64,000 nt of DNA from Molanna angustata (GCA_963576475.1 OY754980.1:30549563-30613562), one strand, 5' to 3'; positions 32,045-42,490 are shown, counted from the first letter of the stretch. The notes: generated from the sequence alone by a model not told the origin. Program-made: numbers and translations.

Positions 32045-32320
32045 GACAGATTTTTAATTATCACAATAGAGACGAAGTTGGAATATTTATTGTAGGAGAA
32101 CCGGGAAATCAACCAACCGATGACAGGTCGTAAGTCCTGTAGGTGCCTTGATTTCCCGGTTCTCCTACAATAAATATTCCAACTTCGTCTCTATTGAGAT
32201 AATTAAAAATCTGTTAAAAAATATCTATTGAGATAATTAAAAATCTGTTAAAAAATATGTTTGACTCCCGACAGGGAAAAAAATCTAATGTTTGCGCATA
32301 TGCAATAATAAAAATATTCT
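32045..32320. repeat. Family A hairpin copy, near-perfect arms
   Basis: 32046-32111 and 32149-32214 are inverted copies over 66 bp with about one mismatch, around a 37-bp loop. After the right arm, about 30 bp (ATTGAGATAATTAAAAATCT) are duplicated in tandem. The family A end GACTCCCGACAGGG, then TTTGCGCATATGCAATAATA follows. The interior found in other copies has been deleted. Confidence 0.85.
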
Positions 32321-32774
32321 ATTTTTTGACATCTGTGAAACCAATTATGTTCGAAAACAATTCGGTGAACTAGTAAGTCATATCTTAGTATACGTTTATA
32401 AGTAAGATTTTTTAATATAGATTTTCACTATTTTAGTCGTGCTTATCTAGTTGCGCGTTGAGTAAGCTATTACCGAAATCTAATTAGTAAGACCGTTAAT
32501 ATCTAGGGAAATTAAAGCAAGTGTATTTTATTTATATTAAATTTTAATATGTAGGCAACCCTAGTTTTGAAAGTATAACAGATTGAAAAGATGTTGATGA
32601 TAACGTTAATGTCTGCGTACATAATATAAAAGTTAGTACGTCCAGGAACGTTGATCAAAGGTAACTTTACAGATACCCATCTAGTATAACACTAACAGTC
32701 TTCAAGTCCAAAATAATTACAAACCCTGCCCCGATCCCGGATCTTTCAACAAACCAGACATAGGCGACATCACA
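32321..32774. other. Unassigned AT-rich sequence
   Basis: No feature supported. Confidence 0.35.
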
Positions 32775-32930
32775 GTAAACATTCAGCATACACGGACCAG
32801 TCGCTTCTAGAAGTACTTCATTAGCACAACTGCCAGACCGTGGAACGCTCCCCCGAATTCTGTGTTTCGACCTTCTTACAACCCGGGTCTTTTCAAAGTC
32901 CTGATCAACATTTTTATACGACTTCAAAAA
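32775..32930 (+). pseudogene. Jockey-type RT C-terminal scrap
   Basis: It is the same family as 1312-1887: TINIQHTRTSRF, a stop, then ISTTARPWNAPPNSVFRPSY and NPGLFKVLI. It matches the last ~50 codons of that copy and is interrupted by a stop codon. Confidence 0.75.
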
Positions 32931-33017
32931 GGAGAAGAAGGTAATCAATGCGACATGTTTTGGATAATTTTCGTTCAGTGATAATTCTCAGACACAAAAA
33001 AGAATCCTCATAACGCG

Positions 33018-33155
33018 TCCGGAGGGACCTTCAGATAGCTGGTGTGCGGAATTGGAGAGAAAAAGCCATGGATAGGGTGCAATGGAGACGATTCTTTAAA
33101 GAGGCCAAACCCATCCTGGGCTGTGGAGCCACTGATGATGATGATGACAATTCTG
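33018..33155 (+). pseudogene. RTE-like LINE 3' end with GAT tail
   Basis: The frame encodes RRDLQIAGVRNWREKAMDRV, then QWRRFFKEAKPILGCGAT and a run of aspartates from the GATGATGATGAT tail. Coding sequence runs straight into the trinucleotide tail. This pattern is usual for RTE-type 3' ends. It is a separate lineage from the YPARDMA family. Confidence 0.75.
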
Positions 33156-33401
33156 TCCTTTTTCGATGATTATTTTTTCATCAGAAAGAGGGTATAATCA
33201 TGGGTGGGCTCATTTTAAATGATGGAATCCATGATTGCATCAAACTCTCAAATTTGTATTTTCAGCGATAATTATTTTACCTTGTAGTCAAATTTCGATG
33301 CTTCTTTTACTTCATAGACCTTCTTCTCTACTTTTTTGCTCTTATTAGCAGGAACAGTTTGCGTTGCTAAACCGTGAGCATTTGGAGGACACGTGCCTTG
33401 A
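33156..33401. other. Unassigned sequence
   Basis: GGGTATAATCATGGGTGGGC and ATTTTCAGCGATAATTATTT loosely resemble 45095-45165, so this may be a shared LINE UTR. Confidence 0.35.
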
Positions 33402-33496
33402 ATTCAACACGAGTTTTTAAGTGCATTAGCGCATCAAACAAGTGCCTAATTCGAGGCAGTACTTGCCTCCTAATCAACACGGAAAGGTAAATACGC
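33402..33496. repeat. Dispersed repeat F, copy 1
   Basis: TTCAACACGAGTTTTTAAGT through GGCAGTACTTGCCTCCTAAT to ACACGGAAAGGTAAATACG is the reverse complement of 41168-41266, with only scattered differences. Confidence 0.7.
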
Positions 33497-33724
33497 CGCC
33501 GGGACAAAAGTAACGTTAATACAATATCACAATTTTTTATTCGTTGGATTTGTGTTGGATAAGCTATCAAGCACTTATTGTGTCCTACAGTAAAACGGAG
33601 CTCCTCCACTGAGAAAACTGATATTCATAAATAACGTGAATTCAGCTTAAAGTATGGTGAATTCACCATAAGTACGGAGCATAGTGATATCATCAAAATT
33701 AAGATGATAATACAAGATATGATT

Positions 33725-34033
33725 ATGTTTCCTACTATTTATGTTTGCTTTCATCATATCTCCTATGACGTCTTATTATATTTCCTACTATTTTTCGGTG
33801 ACGTTCTCTTATCTGCAGTGACGTCCTATTATTATAGATGACTTCCTCATATCTCTTGTTATGTCTAATTATATTTCCTACTATTTTTCGGTAACGTTCT
33901 CTTATCTACAGTGACGTCCTATTATTATAGATGACTTCCTCATATCTCTTGTGATGTCTTATTATATTTCCTACTATTTTTCGGTGACGTTCTCTTATCT
34001 ACAGTGACTTCCTTTAATTGTTCCTACTATTTT
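33725..34033 (+). repeat. 93-bp tandem repeat
   Basis: The landmark TTTCCTACTATTTTTCGGT starts at 33781, 33874 and 33967, exactly 93 bp apart. A partial shorter unit precedes (33728) and a decayed one follows near 34020. Each unit also holds GACGTCCTATTATTATAGAT and CTTCCTCATATCTCTTGT. Confidence 0.85.
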
Positions 34034-34572
34034 TCGATGCCATCCTCATATATCCAGTGACGTCCTATTATAAAAAAATATTAAAATAACAATATAACTT
34101 TATTTATTTCCACTTATTTATTTTTATTTCACAACAAGTTTCAAGAACTACCGTTCTCTTCTTCAGGTGGGTTTAAACTGAAAAAGAGAACGGTAGTTCT
34201 TGAAACTAGTTGTGGAATAAAAATAAGTAAGCGGAAGTAAACAAAGTTATATTGTTATTTTAATTGAATAAATTAATAATTTTGTATTTTTCCACAATAT
34301 TTTTTATATTAATGACCGAACGTTTTCGCCAAGGTGACTTGGCATTTTCAAGATCCAAACGAAACTTTCGTTTTTCGTTTCGTTTAAACCTTGAAAATGT
34401 CAAGTCACCTTGGCGAAAACGTTCTGTCGTTAATTTAAAAAATATTGTGGAAAAATACAAAGTTATTTATTTTTTCATTTAAAAATGGATTTCCACTCTG
34501 TAAACACAAAAACTCTAGAATCATGTTATTTTAATATATTTTTAAAATGAATTTCCACAATGTCCACAAATT
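34034..34572. repeat. 539-bp double-hairpin unit, copy 1 (unmutated)
   Basis: It starts TCGATGCCATCCTCATATAT, repeating the end of the 93-bp unit. Hairpin 1 (about 34082-34260) has ~80-bp arms, with CAAGTTTCAAGAACTACCGT opposite ACGGTAGTTCTTGAAACTAG. Hairpin 2 (about 34265-34475) has ~90-bp arms, with CGAACGTTTTCGCCAAGGTG opposite ACCTTGGCGAAAACGTTCTG. Arms pair almost perfectly. The short frames here are by-products of the palindromes. Confidence 0.85.
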
Positions 34573-35111
34573 TCGATGACTTCCTCATATATCCAATGAC
34601 GTCCTATTATAAAAAAATATTAAAACAACAATATAACCCTGTCCACCTCCACCCACCTATTCCTACTACACAACCAGTTTCAAGAACCACCGCTCTCTTC
34701 TTCAGGTGGGTTTAAACTGTAAAAGAGAACGGTAGTTCCCGAAACTAGTTGTGGAACAAAAACAAGTAAGTAGAAACAAACAAAGCCACATTGCTATTTT
34801 AATTGAACTAATAAACAATTTTGCACTCTCCCGCAATATTCCTCACATCAACGACCGAACGCCCTCGCCAAGGCGACTTGGAGTCTTCAAGGTCCAAACG
34901 AAACTTTCGTTTCGTTTACGAAAGTCTCGTTTGAACCCCGAAAACGCCAAGTCAACCCCGGCGAAAACGTTCGGTCGCTAATACAAAAAACACTGCACAA
35001 AAACACAATATCACTTATTCATTCATTTAAAATGGATTTCCACTATGTAAACACAAAAACTCTAGAATCATGTTATTTTAATATTTTTTAAAATGAATTT
35101 CCACAATGTAA
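34573..35111. repeat. 539-bp double-hairpin unit, copy 2, T-to-C hypermutated
   Basis: It is a tandem duplicate of 34034-34572. The outer ~55 bp on the left and ~80 bp on the right are nearly identical to copy 1. Across 34627-35016, by hand alignment, about fifty T positions in copy 1 are C here, against about five A-to-G and about four C-to-T or G-to-A changes. T residues followed by C are mostly spared. Both arms of both hairpins carry the changes, so arm pairing is degraded relative to copy 1. Confidence 0.85.
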
Positions 35112-35585
35112 ACGCCTCCTAAAAATAAAACACAATCTCAACATTCTGGCCTGTGTCTGTCCGTCACTGAAGTTTTGTAGCGAGACTGCGAGACCGAGTC
35201 GGCAACCACCCTGCACCATGCCGAACAAATGAATGACTAATTGAATGAACGATGAGCAAATGAAAATATTGTGTGGTGCGCTGTCATCATATTTTTGTAG
35301 GAAGCACACAAAATGATATGATTCCGCTTACATGAGATTCTGTAATCGTATTATAGTATAATTCACTCAAAATAGTATGATTTAATATTAAAATTTGATG
35401 CTTACTCTGAAAATAAGACGATTCTGTAATCGTATTTAGTATGTTTCACATAAAATAATATGACTGTAGTATAAATTAATGTTCCATACCTTAAAAAGTT
35501 TCACATAATTTTATCACACTAAATTAGGGGACTTCATCGTATTTTCAGTGACACTTCTTCATAATAAACTGTGAAATCTTTATAA
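35112..35585. other. Unassigned sequence
   Basis: A minus frame at 35088-35309 has no recognised signature. AT-rich text follows. Confidence 0.35.
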
Positions 35586-35904
35586 ACTAGTTGCATGTAA
35601 CACATGAGATCCAACTGTCGATAGCGATAGTATGTATAGTTGAAGAATATGTACCAAACTATAAACCCATAAATACAAATTATTGAATATTTTCAGACAT
35701 TTTGTTTTCTATGCAACATATGTAGGTATGTATGTCAAGATAGGATAGTATGGAGGAAGATCCTTTTTTCCTACCCAGAATATGAAAATAGCATGATGGT
35801 ATGTATGTTTGTTTGGAGATGAAGTATCAAACTATTAAGTCTTCTTACATATTGTGTATAGGCGACTGCCATACAAAATGTATGAAGCGATGTCGTCACT
35901 AAAT
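35586..35904. repeat. Dispersed repeat B, uninterrupted copy
   Basis: ACTAGTTGCATGTAACACAT through TATGTATAGTTGAAGAATAT, TCCTACCCAGAATATGAAAA and GATGAAGTATCAAACTATTA to GCGATGTCGTCACTAAA. It is homologous to 47615-48373, which has a family A element inserted. It serves as the empty-site reference for that insertion. Confidence 0.85.
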
Positions 35905-36345
35905 TCAATTTTTAAAAAAATTGTTAAAAAAAAATTGAGATCTTCTACTACAATGTTAATATTTTTTAAAGAAAATTAAATTATCTAGTTGGGGTGTTTC
36001 GGCTTTTTTCGATAATTGTAAAAGTTTTGGAAATATAGGCAGTTAAACTCATAAATTTATCATAAAAAAAATATTTTTCTTAATAAAAAATGTTTGAGAA
36101 ACCCTGGAATTTTTTTGAAAAAACTGATTTGAGATTTCGTATTTGTCTATGTTTGTACCAATTTTCAGCGTTCTAGCTTTTATGGTTTCTGAGATATATG
36201 GAAAAATAAAATAAAAATTCAAAAGTTGATAACCCCTGACTGAAACAAAAATTCAAAATTCCGAGTATAAAAGTTTTGTAGGCCTGTAATTGTTTATATA
36301 TTCTGAAATTTTAGGCTCTGTAAATTGAGCGGATCAAAAGTTATA
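35905..36345. other. Unassigned AT-rich sequence
   Basis: No gene found; it leads into the GACACACA repeat. Confidence 0.35.
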
Positions 36346-36349
36346 AGGG

Positions 36350-36420
36350 GGGGACGGACACACAGACACACAGACACACAGACACACAGACACACACACA
36401 CACACACACAGACACACGAA
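36350..36420. repeat. GACACACA/CA microsatellite
   Basis: GGACACACAGACACACAGAC repeats followed by a pure CA run. The minus-strand cysteine- and valine-rich frames across it are translations of the repeat. Confidence 0.9.
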
Positions 36421-37339
36421 ATGTTCTACTCCGAATTCTGAGTAAATCCGTGTATGGAACATATATGCTGCGAAGCCTCTAAGTTGGTGTTTTTTGACTT
36501 CAAAGTTGGAAAAGCCATGAAAAAAGTAGACCATTCCATACAATTCTCGCGTATTCTGGCTTGATACATTGTCGATATGTTAAGAGAACAAAGTTCTCCT
36601 GAACAAATCGACAGTTGGATAATGATCATAAGTACGGATTTGCATATTTTCGATTGTTAAATGTTTGTTTTTTATATCTTTTTTGTTTATTTATAATTTA
36701 CATGACACTGCTATTTTTTTTTTCTATTAATAATACTTTTTTATTTAATTTTAAGGTTGATTTTGAGCCTATATGTACATCTTTTTTTTATGTTTGCATA
36801 CGTTTTTGATTTTTTTTTTAATTTTTGAATTTAATGTTTTTTTTATTTTTGAATTTACTGTTTTGTTTTTTTTATCCTTATGTATATCTTTTTTTTATGT
36901 TTGCTTACATCTATTTTTTTATATTATTTCTTATTTTTTGTCTTATTGTTTAGGTTTAAGTTTTTTTGTTTGCCAAGTGGATACCTATTTGCTTTTTTTA
37001 TTATATCTATTGTTATCATTAATATGTGTTTTATCTATGTATGTAAAAGGCATTGTATGCCGTTTAATAATAAATAAATAAATAAATAAATACGGTGACT
37101 CGTCACTGTTTTTTATGATTATAATCTTATTTATGAACATAACGTAAATTTATAGGACAGTGGACTATTATTTAATATGATCAATTTTTAAGATGATTAT
37201 TTCATTATTTTAGGTGACCGCACCTATTTTATACTTACGTCATGATATTTTTAGATTACACCAAATTGACATATTTTTCAGTGTCGCTGCTGTCCGTGGG
37301 CCTCTTCAAGGTCATGCGGATTAAGTGGTCTCGAAGAAC
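36421..37339. other. T-rich sequence, possible LINE 3' UTR
   Basis: A T-rich 3' UTR-like stretch (36700-37080) ends in GTATGCCGTTTAATAATAAA and an AAAT tail (37065-37091), as LINE ends in this window do. Its phenylalanine-rich frames are not genes. Confidence 0.4.
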
Positions 37340-37640
37340 TTTAGAGCCTTCAAATTGTTTTGCCATGATTATAGTACCCTTCTATATAGAAATTCCAGAG
37401 TATCCTTGGTCAACTCTCTGATGCCCATTTTACACATCACAGGCTTTCGCGACAATCCATGTCTGTGAATATTATTTTCACCGACGTTGATTTTCATTTT
37501 TTTTTAACAATTGTGCCGAGACCACGAGTCTAGAGGAGCTTCTAGAGCTACTCTTCGTGCCATGCATTTTTTGTCATTCTTACTAGCGTGCCGTTTCAGT
37601 CCCCATATGCACTTATCCAAAGGTGATGAAATAGCTTGTG
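37340..37640 (-). pseudogene. Possible Tc1/mariner transposase N-terminal remnant
   Basis: The minus strand reads AISSPLDKCIWGLKRHASKN, then DKKCMARRV and, after a frame change, KINVGENNIHRHGLSRKPVM. This resembles the helix-turn-helix DNA-binding half of Tc1-like transposases (a basic 'GRP...' start, a middle recognition helix, then '..TIR..LH..GL..RKP'). No catalytic D-D-E part is seen. This is a weak call; it could be unrelated. Confidence 0.3.
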
Positions 37641-38331
37641 TCGGACCCATTGAGTCAATTGAATGCGTCCAATAATATTGTGGAAAATTCTCTGTAGTAA
37701 AAAGTACCTTCTTTATTTTGACAATAATATTGTCAAAAAAATGCAACGGTGTTTTTAAAGTAAATCGTATAGTTATAAATTTGAACACGTGTGACAGTAT
37801 AGTCAATTCACACACGGTACTATATTTAGGTGCCTAGTGCGTTTCCCTTGGCGAGTGATATCCCACGACAGGAATGTCAAGATTCCTACGAGATCTCGCC
37901 TCTATTTATAGTCTCTGTCGTGTCGAAGCGATGCATTCTCACAATTTCACAGTTTCTCGTTTTGTTCAATCCTTTTAGACCCTTTTTTGTTGCTCTTCGC
38001 CGCTGGAACTATTCACAATTTGAATCTAAACTTTCGGAGGAGATGGGGACGATTTGCACGTCTGCGCGCAAAACAAACAAAAAAGTCATTTTTTTCTGCG
38101 CAGCCAACATCAGGATCTTTCAGTTTATTTGCTTATAATTCTAATTTAATACCGAGTAGTTGCAACACATGAAATATTCATGGAAGAAAAACAAATTCAA
38201 CAATTATATTATAATATTCAAAATTAAATAATATTTGCATAATTTTTGGTATGTCCAATACTATATTAATATGACAACTCACCCTTTCCTCCTCTCCTAC
38301 CCTTCTCCATTCCCCACCCGCGCTTCATAAA
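37641..38331. other. Unassigned, GC-richer patch at 37840-38130
   Basis: 37840-38130 has balanced base composition and no internal repeats, unlike its surroundings. It carries a 102-codon plus frame with no recognised domain or splice pattern. A host UTR or promoter is possible but not supported. Confidence 0.3.
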
Positions 38332-38398
<67 letters not shown>

Positions 38399-38410
38399 CA
38401 CACACACATT
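38332..38410. repeat. CA microsatellite
   Basis: About 60 bp of pure CA, then a short ATATATACACACACACA end. Confidence 0.95.
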
Positions 38411-39009
38411 ACAATAATTGTACACTTACACCACACTTTTTACTAATCACAAAAATTTTTCTTTTCTTTTTTAGCTTGAATTGTCTTTGTTATATTAATC
38501 TGTGGAACAATGTTATTGCCTTACTTTCTTTATTACTATTTTTTTATTAATAAATAATATGTAATGGCTGTTTTGTTTCCTAAATTAAAATAAATAAATA
38601 AAAAATAGTAAAGATATTTGAAAAAAAAATATATATTCATACAATTCTTGTTTTCGATGACATTATTTGTCTCACATAGATAATCTGTTTAAACTCGCAA
38701 CTCAACTGATGTAGTATTTTGTTAAGTACGAAATATTTTATTGATTATTTTTATTTGATTGTGAATTGCTTCTCAGGCAACTAACTGGTACTATTTCAAT
38801 AAGTTATTTATTTATTAGTGATTTCACATTCGGTAACTGTTCTTCCCCCACCACCACCCGTTCTGCTTATGGGGACTAATAACGGCCCCTTGCAAAACTC
38901 TGAAAGAACACATAAAGAACATACGAAGAGTCCGGAGAACTCTAAAACCTTGCAGACACTGCACTTAATGTGCCAAAGAGAGTTAATCATGTTGAAACAA
39001 CTGGCTCAC
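38411..39009. other. Unassigned sequence
   Basis: AT-rich except for 38830-39000, where a plus frame (TNNGPLQNSERTHKEHTKSP) of 76 codons has no recognised match. It could be a decayed LINE ORF. Confidence 0.35.
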
Positions 39010-39300
39010 TGCTCAGTGATAGTGAAGATAATAGTGCACCGAATTTAAGACAGAAAGTCTTGAAAGCCCTAGTTCTCGTCGGAATGTTGACACGGAGAAG
39101 TTAGTGCATTCCCATAGGATATGCTCAGAAGTCTGTTCAGGGTTATCACAAAGCTGACATGAGGACGAATCGGATAAGTGAAAACGAAAGAGATAACTTT
39201 TGAAACTGCCGTGTCCAGTAAGGAATTGCGTGGTCCAATAATCGGGAACAATCCACGAGGAAAAAATTCGAGTCCTCACATCAGGAAGAAATAAAAATGT
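39010..39300 (-). pseudogene. LINE C-terminal zinc-knuckle fragment, R1/I-like
   Basis: It encodes TQFLTGHGSFKSYLFRFHLS, then DSSSCQLCDNPEQTSEHILW and ECTNFS. The GHG.F..YL.RF....S..C..C....Q..EHIL..C pattern is the C-terminal Cys/His motif of R1-, LOA- and I-type elements, distinct from the RTE and Jockey fragments nearby. RT itself is absent. Confidence 0.75.
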
Positions 39301-39329
39301 CAGTCTGCCCACGGAAGAAGATATATACA

Positions 39330-39560
39330 TACATACATACAATAAATTTCAATATATACATACATACATACATACCATCACGCCATGTCCCTTGCGGGGT
39401 AGGCAGAGAGAACCGAACGCCATATTTTTCTATCCTGGCATGCATCTATCGCCTCGTCCACATTCATGCATCGTCTCATACATGTTCGTCTATTGCTCAC
39501 ACTTCTAACATTTCCGTCTTTCAAAATTTCGTTCACATGGTCGTGCCATCCCTTTCTTAT
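39330..39560 (-). pseudogene. RTE-like LINE 3' end with TATG tail, copy a
   Basis: The minus strand gives GWHDHVNEILKDGNVRSVSN, RRTCMRRCMNVDEAIDACQD and WRSVLSAYPARDMA, then a TGA that overlaps the tail unit TGATGGTATG (TATG)n (39330-39380). It is 5'-truncated around 39555. Confidence 0.8.
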
Positions 39561-39649
39561 ATCACATTGTTTATAAAGAGATTTCATGTCGGGTTGGTTG
39601 GAAGAAATTGCCTTATGGCAATGAACCCGCTTTTGTGCACTTATAAATA

Positions 39650-40040
39650 AATATACATACATACATACCATCATGCCATGTGTCTTACGGGGTAAGCAGA
39701 GAGAACCGAGCGCCATACTCCTCTATTTTTGCATACATTCCTAGCTTCCTTTACTTCCATGCATCGTCTCATACATGCTTGTCGATTATTCAAGCTTCTT
39801 ATATTTCCTTCTTTTAAAATATCATTCACATGGTCATGCCATCCCTTTCTGGGGCGCCCCCTACTATTCACTCCATCTCTTACACCCATGTATATTTTTT
39901 TGGTCAGTCGTTCATCATTCATTCTTTCAATATGTCCAATCCACCTCAAGGAATTCACTTTCATTTTGTTTATAATACTCTTCTTCATCTTGCATTCCCT
40001 CCTTATGTCCTCATTTTTTATTCTATCATATATCGTTATA
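39650..40040 (-). pseudogene. RTE-like LINE 3' end with TATG tail, copy b
   Basis: It encodes INKMKVNSLRWIGHIERMND, ERLTKKIYMGVRDGVNSRGR, PRKGWHDHVNDILKEG and WRSVLSAYPVRHMA, then TGA and a TATG tail near 39651-39668. It is about 330 bp long and intact in frame for 105 codons. It is in the same orientation as copy a and just upstream of it. Confidence 0.85.
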
Positions 40041-40204
40041 AATGAATAAATTCATTAATTAATTAATAAATAAATAATAAATACAATAATTTATTAATTG
40101 ATTGATTAATAAATAAAACAATAAATAAATTAATTATTAAATTAGTATATTAGTTTATAAATTAGTATATTAATCAATAAATTAATAAATTTATAATACC
40201 TATA

Positions 40205-40249
40205 AGAAATTAATAAGTAAATAAATAAATAAATAAATAAAGAAATTAA

Positions 40250-40288
<39 letters not shown>

Positions 40289-40341
40289 ACAAATAAATAA
40301 ATAAACAAATAAATAAATAAATACATAAATAAATAAATACA

Positions 40342-40384
<43 letters not shown>

Positions 40385-40419
40385 ATATAAATAAATAAAT
40401 ACATAAATAAATAAATACA

Positions 40420-40486
<67 letters not shown>

Positions 40487-40545
40487 ATATAAATAAATAA
40501 ATAAATAAGTAAACAAATATGTAAATAAATAAATAAATTAAGAAT
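40205..40545. repeat. AAAT microsatellite with variants
   Basis: AAAT units with interspersed ACAT and AACA variants in repeated patterns (ATACATAAATAAATAAATAC recurs). The 124-codon minus frame of leucine, isoleucine, tyrosine and phenylalanine is purely the repeat. Confidence 0.95.
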
Positions 40546-41167
40546 ATATTCTATGAAGAGAGACCAATTTATATTTTTATGATTTTAAACTTAGCCAGTT
40601 TCGAAAATAAAAACACTAGATAAGCGTCGCATTATACATAGTCATGTCACAAATGAAAGAAAGGAAGGGCCTTGTGTTCAGCAATAGAGCCATTTTTCAG
40701 TCTCAATAAGCAGAACGTCTGTCGTGATGGCCGAAGAACAGCTGTATGCATTGTTGCAAAAGTCGTATACAATAACTGAGTAAATAAATGAAATATACCT
40801 AATATAATATGCAATCTGATTTAATTAATCTAAAACAGTTGCAACCAATAATAACATGTCATGTTATATGTATGTATATAGCATAGTAATTTTATAACCC
40901 ATAGAAAATGAATGCTTTAATCTTTGTTTGTGAACAAGTCACACGTGTGCGGGTTTATGAATAAACTGTAGTGTGATGCAATTATTATTATTATTTCATC
41001 ACAAATCAAATATGCATTTTAATTTCTTCATTTTAGCGATTGAGATAAAGTTTATATTGTATAGGTAACTCAATTATTCACCATCGTAAAATTAACTACA
41101 ATAAATTTAATAATTCGTAAACCCTGGACATTTGGCATGATGACATTGGTAAATTTTGGTCCGTGAC
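40546..41167. other. Unassigned AT-rich sequence
   Basis: No gene or repeat relationship was identified. Confidence 0.35.
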
Positions 41168-41266
41168 GCGTATTTAAATACCTTTCCGTGTTGATTAGGA
41201 GGCAAGTACTGCCTTGAATTAGGCACTAGTTTGTTGCTCTAATGCACTTAAAAACTCGTGTTGAAC
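41168..41266. repeat. Dispersed repeat F, copy 2
   Basis: CGCGTATTTAAATACCTTTC through GGAGGCAAGTACTGCCTTGA to TTAAAAACTCGTGTTGAAC: the reverse complement of 33402-33496. Confidence 0.7.
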
Positions 41267-41307
41267 AATACAATTAAAGCGAACAATCAAAGAAAATATA
41301 TTTCACA

Positions 41308-41997
41308 TTAAGAGGGTGACTGCTGCCAACGTACCTATTTTTTCAATTTGATATACCATCATTATTACTAAACGAATCATTTTGAAAAAAATAACCTAGT
41401 TTGTTTGGATATTTATAAAGAGAAATATACCTTAACTGTTTGATTATGTTCTGTATATATTCTTGTAGGAAAATAATAAGCATACCCCGATTTAAGACAT
41501 TTATCTTAAATTTCTAAAAAAATATAAGGTATAGAGCAATATTTTTTTTTTTAAATTAAAGAAGAACATAACACCTGGAAAAATATGATATGACGTTGCA
41601 TTAACGCATCAGGTTAAGTAAATAAACCAAAAAAACTTTTATTACGCAATGGCGCTGAATGGAAAATAAATGTTTTTTAGGTTTATTTACTAAACCTGAA
41701 GCATTAATGCAACGTCACATCATATTTTTCTAGATATTTTTGTCTTCTTTGATTTAAAAAAATATATATTACTCTGCGCCTTATAGTTTATTAAAAATAT
41801 ATGATAAACGTTGAAAATCGGGGTATGCCATTATTTTTCTACAAAAATTTATACAGAACATTATCAAAAAGTTATGGTTTTTTTTGTTTATTAATACCAA
41901 ACCTATCTAAATTATTTTTTTCAAAACGATTTGATAAGAAATAATGATGGTATATCAAATTGAAAAATAGGTACGTTGGCAGCAGTCCCCCCCTTAA
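41308..41997. mobile_element. TTAA-flanked palindromic element D, copy 1
   Basis: It is flanked by TTAA at 41308-41311 and 41994-41997. The termini GAGGGTGACTGCTGCC and GGCAGCAGTCCCCCCC lead into arms of about 320 bp each. The arms are inverted but diverged, and meet at a short centre (ACGCAATGGCGCTGAATGG). TTAA targets suggest mobilisation by a piggyBac-type transposase. No coding frame is present. Confidence 0.8.
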
Positions 41998-42059
41998 GAT
42001 AAGAATTAAAAAAAAATAAAATACTTCATAAAATTCTTGAATAAAAGGATTAGTAAAGG

Positions 42060-42490
42060 ACAAGGAGAGGAAATCGGGATAAGGTATTCAGGGATAAATA
42101 TTCCTTCATTTGTTTTTTTAGGGAAAATACAAAGTGAGTTAGACGACGCAATATCCGGACTTAGTCTATTCCATAGTCTTGTTGAATGATCTTAGAACGA
42201 CGAGCTGAGAAATTCTGTGTTAGAGATAAGGATGGATAGTGTTGTACGTTCAGCAGATCGGAGTAGATGGTCCATGATTGGATAAATAAGTGAATTGTTT
42301 TTGAGGTACTGTGGCAGGTTTGGATAAGAGAGAATATTGTACCTACAATAGTGACATAATGTGTTTATTGTGTCGCTGGTGTATCTTGGGCCAACAAAGA
42401 AGATTGCGGTAAGATGATAATTTTTTTTCAACGCAAAGATGGAACTGGTACATATATTCTGATGAAGTTCAAGTTTATTGTGATGCACTT
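42060..42490 (-). pseudogene. LINE C-terminal fragment
   Basis: The minus strand encodes FFVGPRYTSDTINTLCHYCR, then YPIMDHLLRSAERTTLSI and, in a shifted frame, RLWNRLSPDIASSNSLCIFP. The last piece is the usual RT-tail block (LWN.LP..I..S.S...F). Part of it recurs at 31655-31775. Confidence 0.5.

Noticed and set aside
34260..34981. Frames of 66-76 codons in the hairpin units
   Set aside because: Open on both strands because of the palindromes and not conserved between the two copies.
34034..35111. Repeat-induced or APOBEC-type C-to-T mutation of copy 1
   Set aside because: Copy 1 arms are mutually complementary; independent C-to-T changes would not create that symmetry, so copy 2 must be the altered one.
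36773..37081. Hydrophobic 102-codon frame that looks like a membrane protein
   Set aside because: Phe/Leu-rich because of T-rich LINE 3' UTR sequence ending in an AAAT tail.
40142..40516. 124-codon frame of Leu, Phe, Ile and Tyr
   Set aside because: Direct translation of the AAAT repeat on the minus strand.
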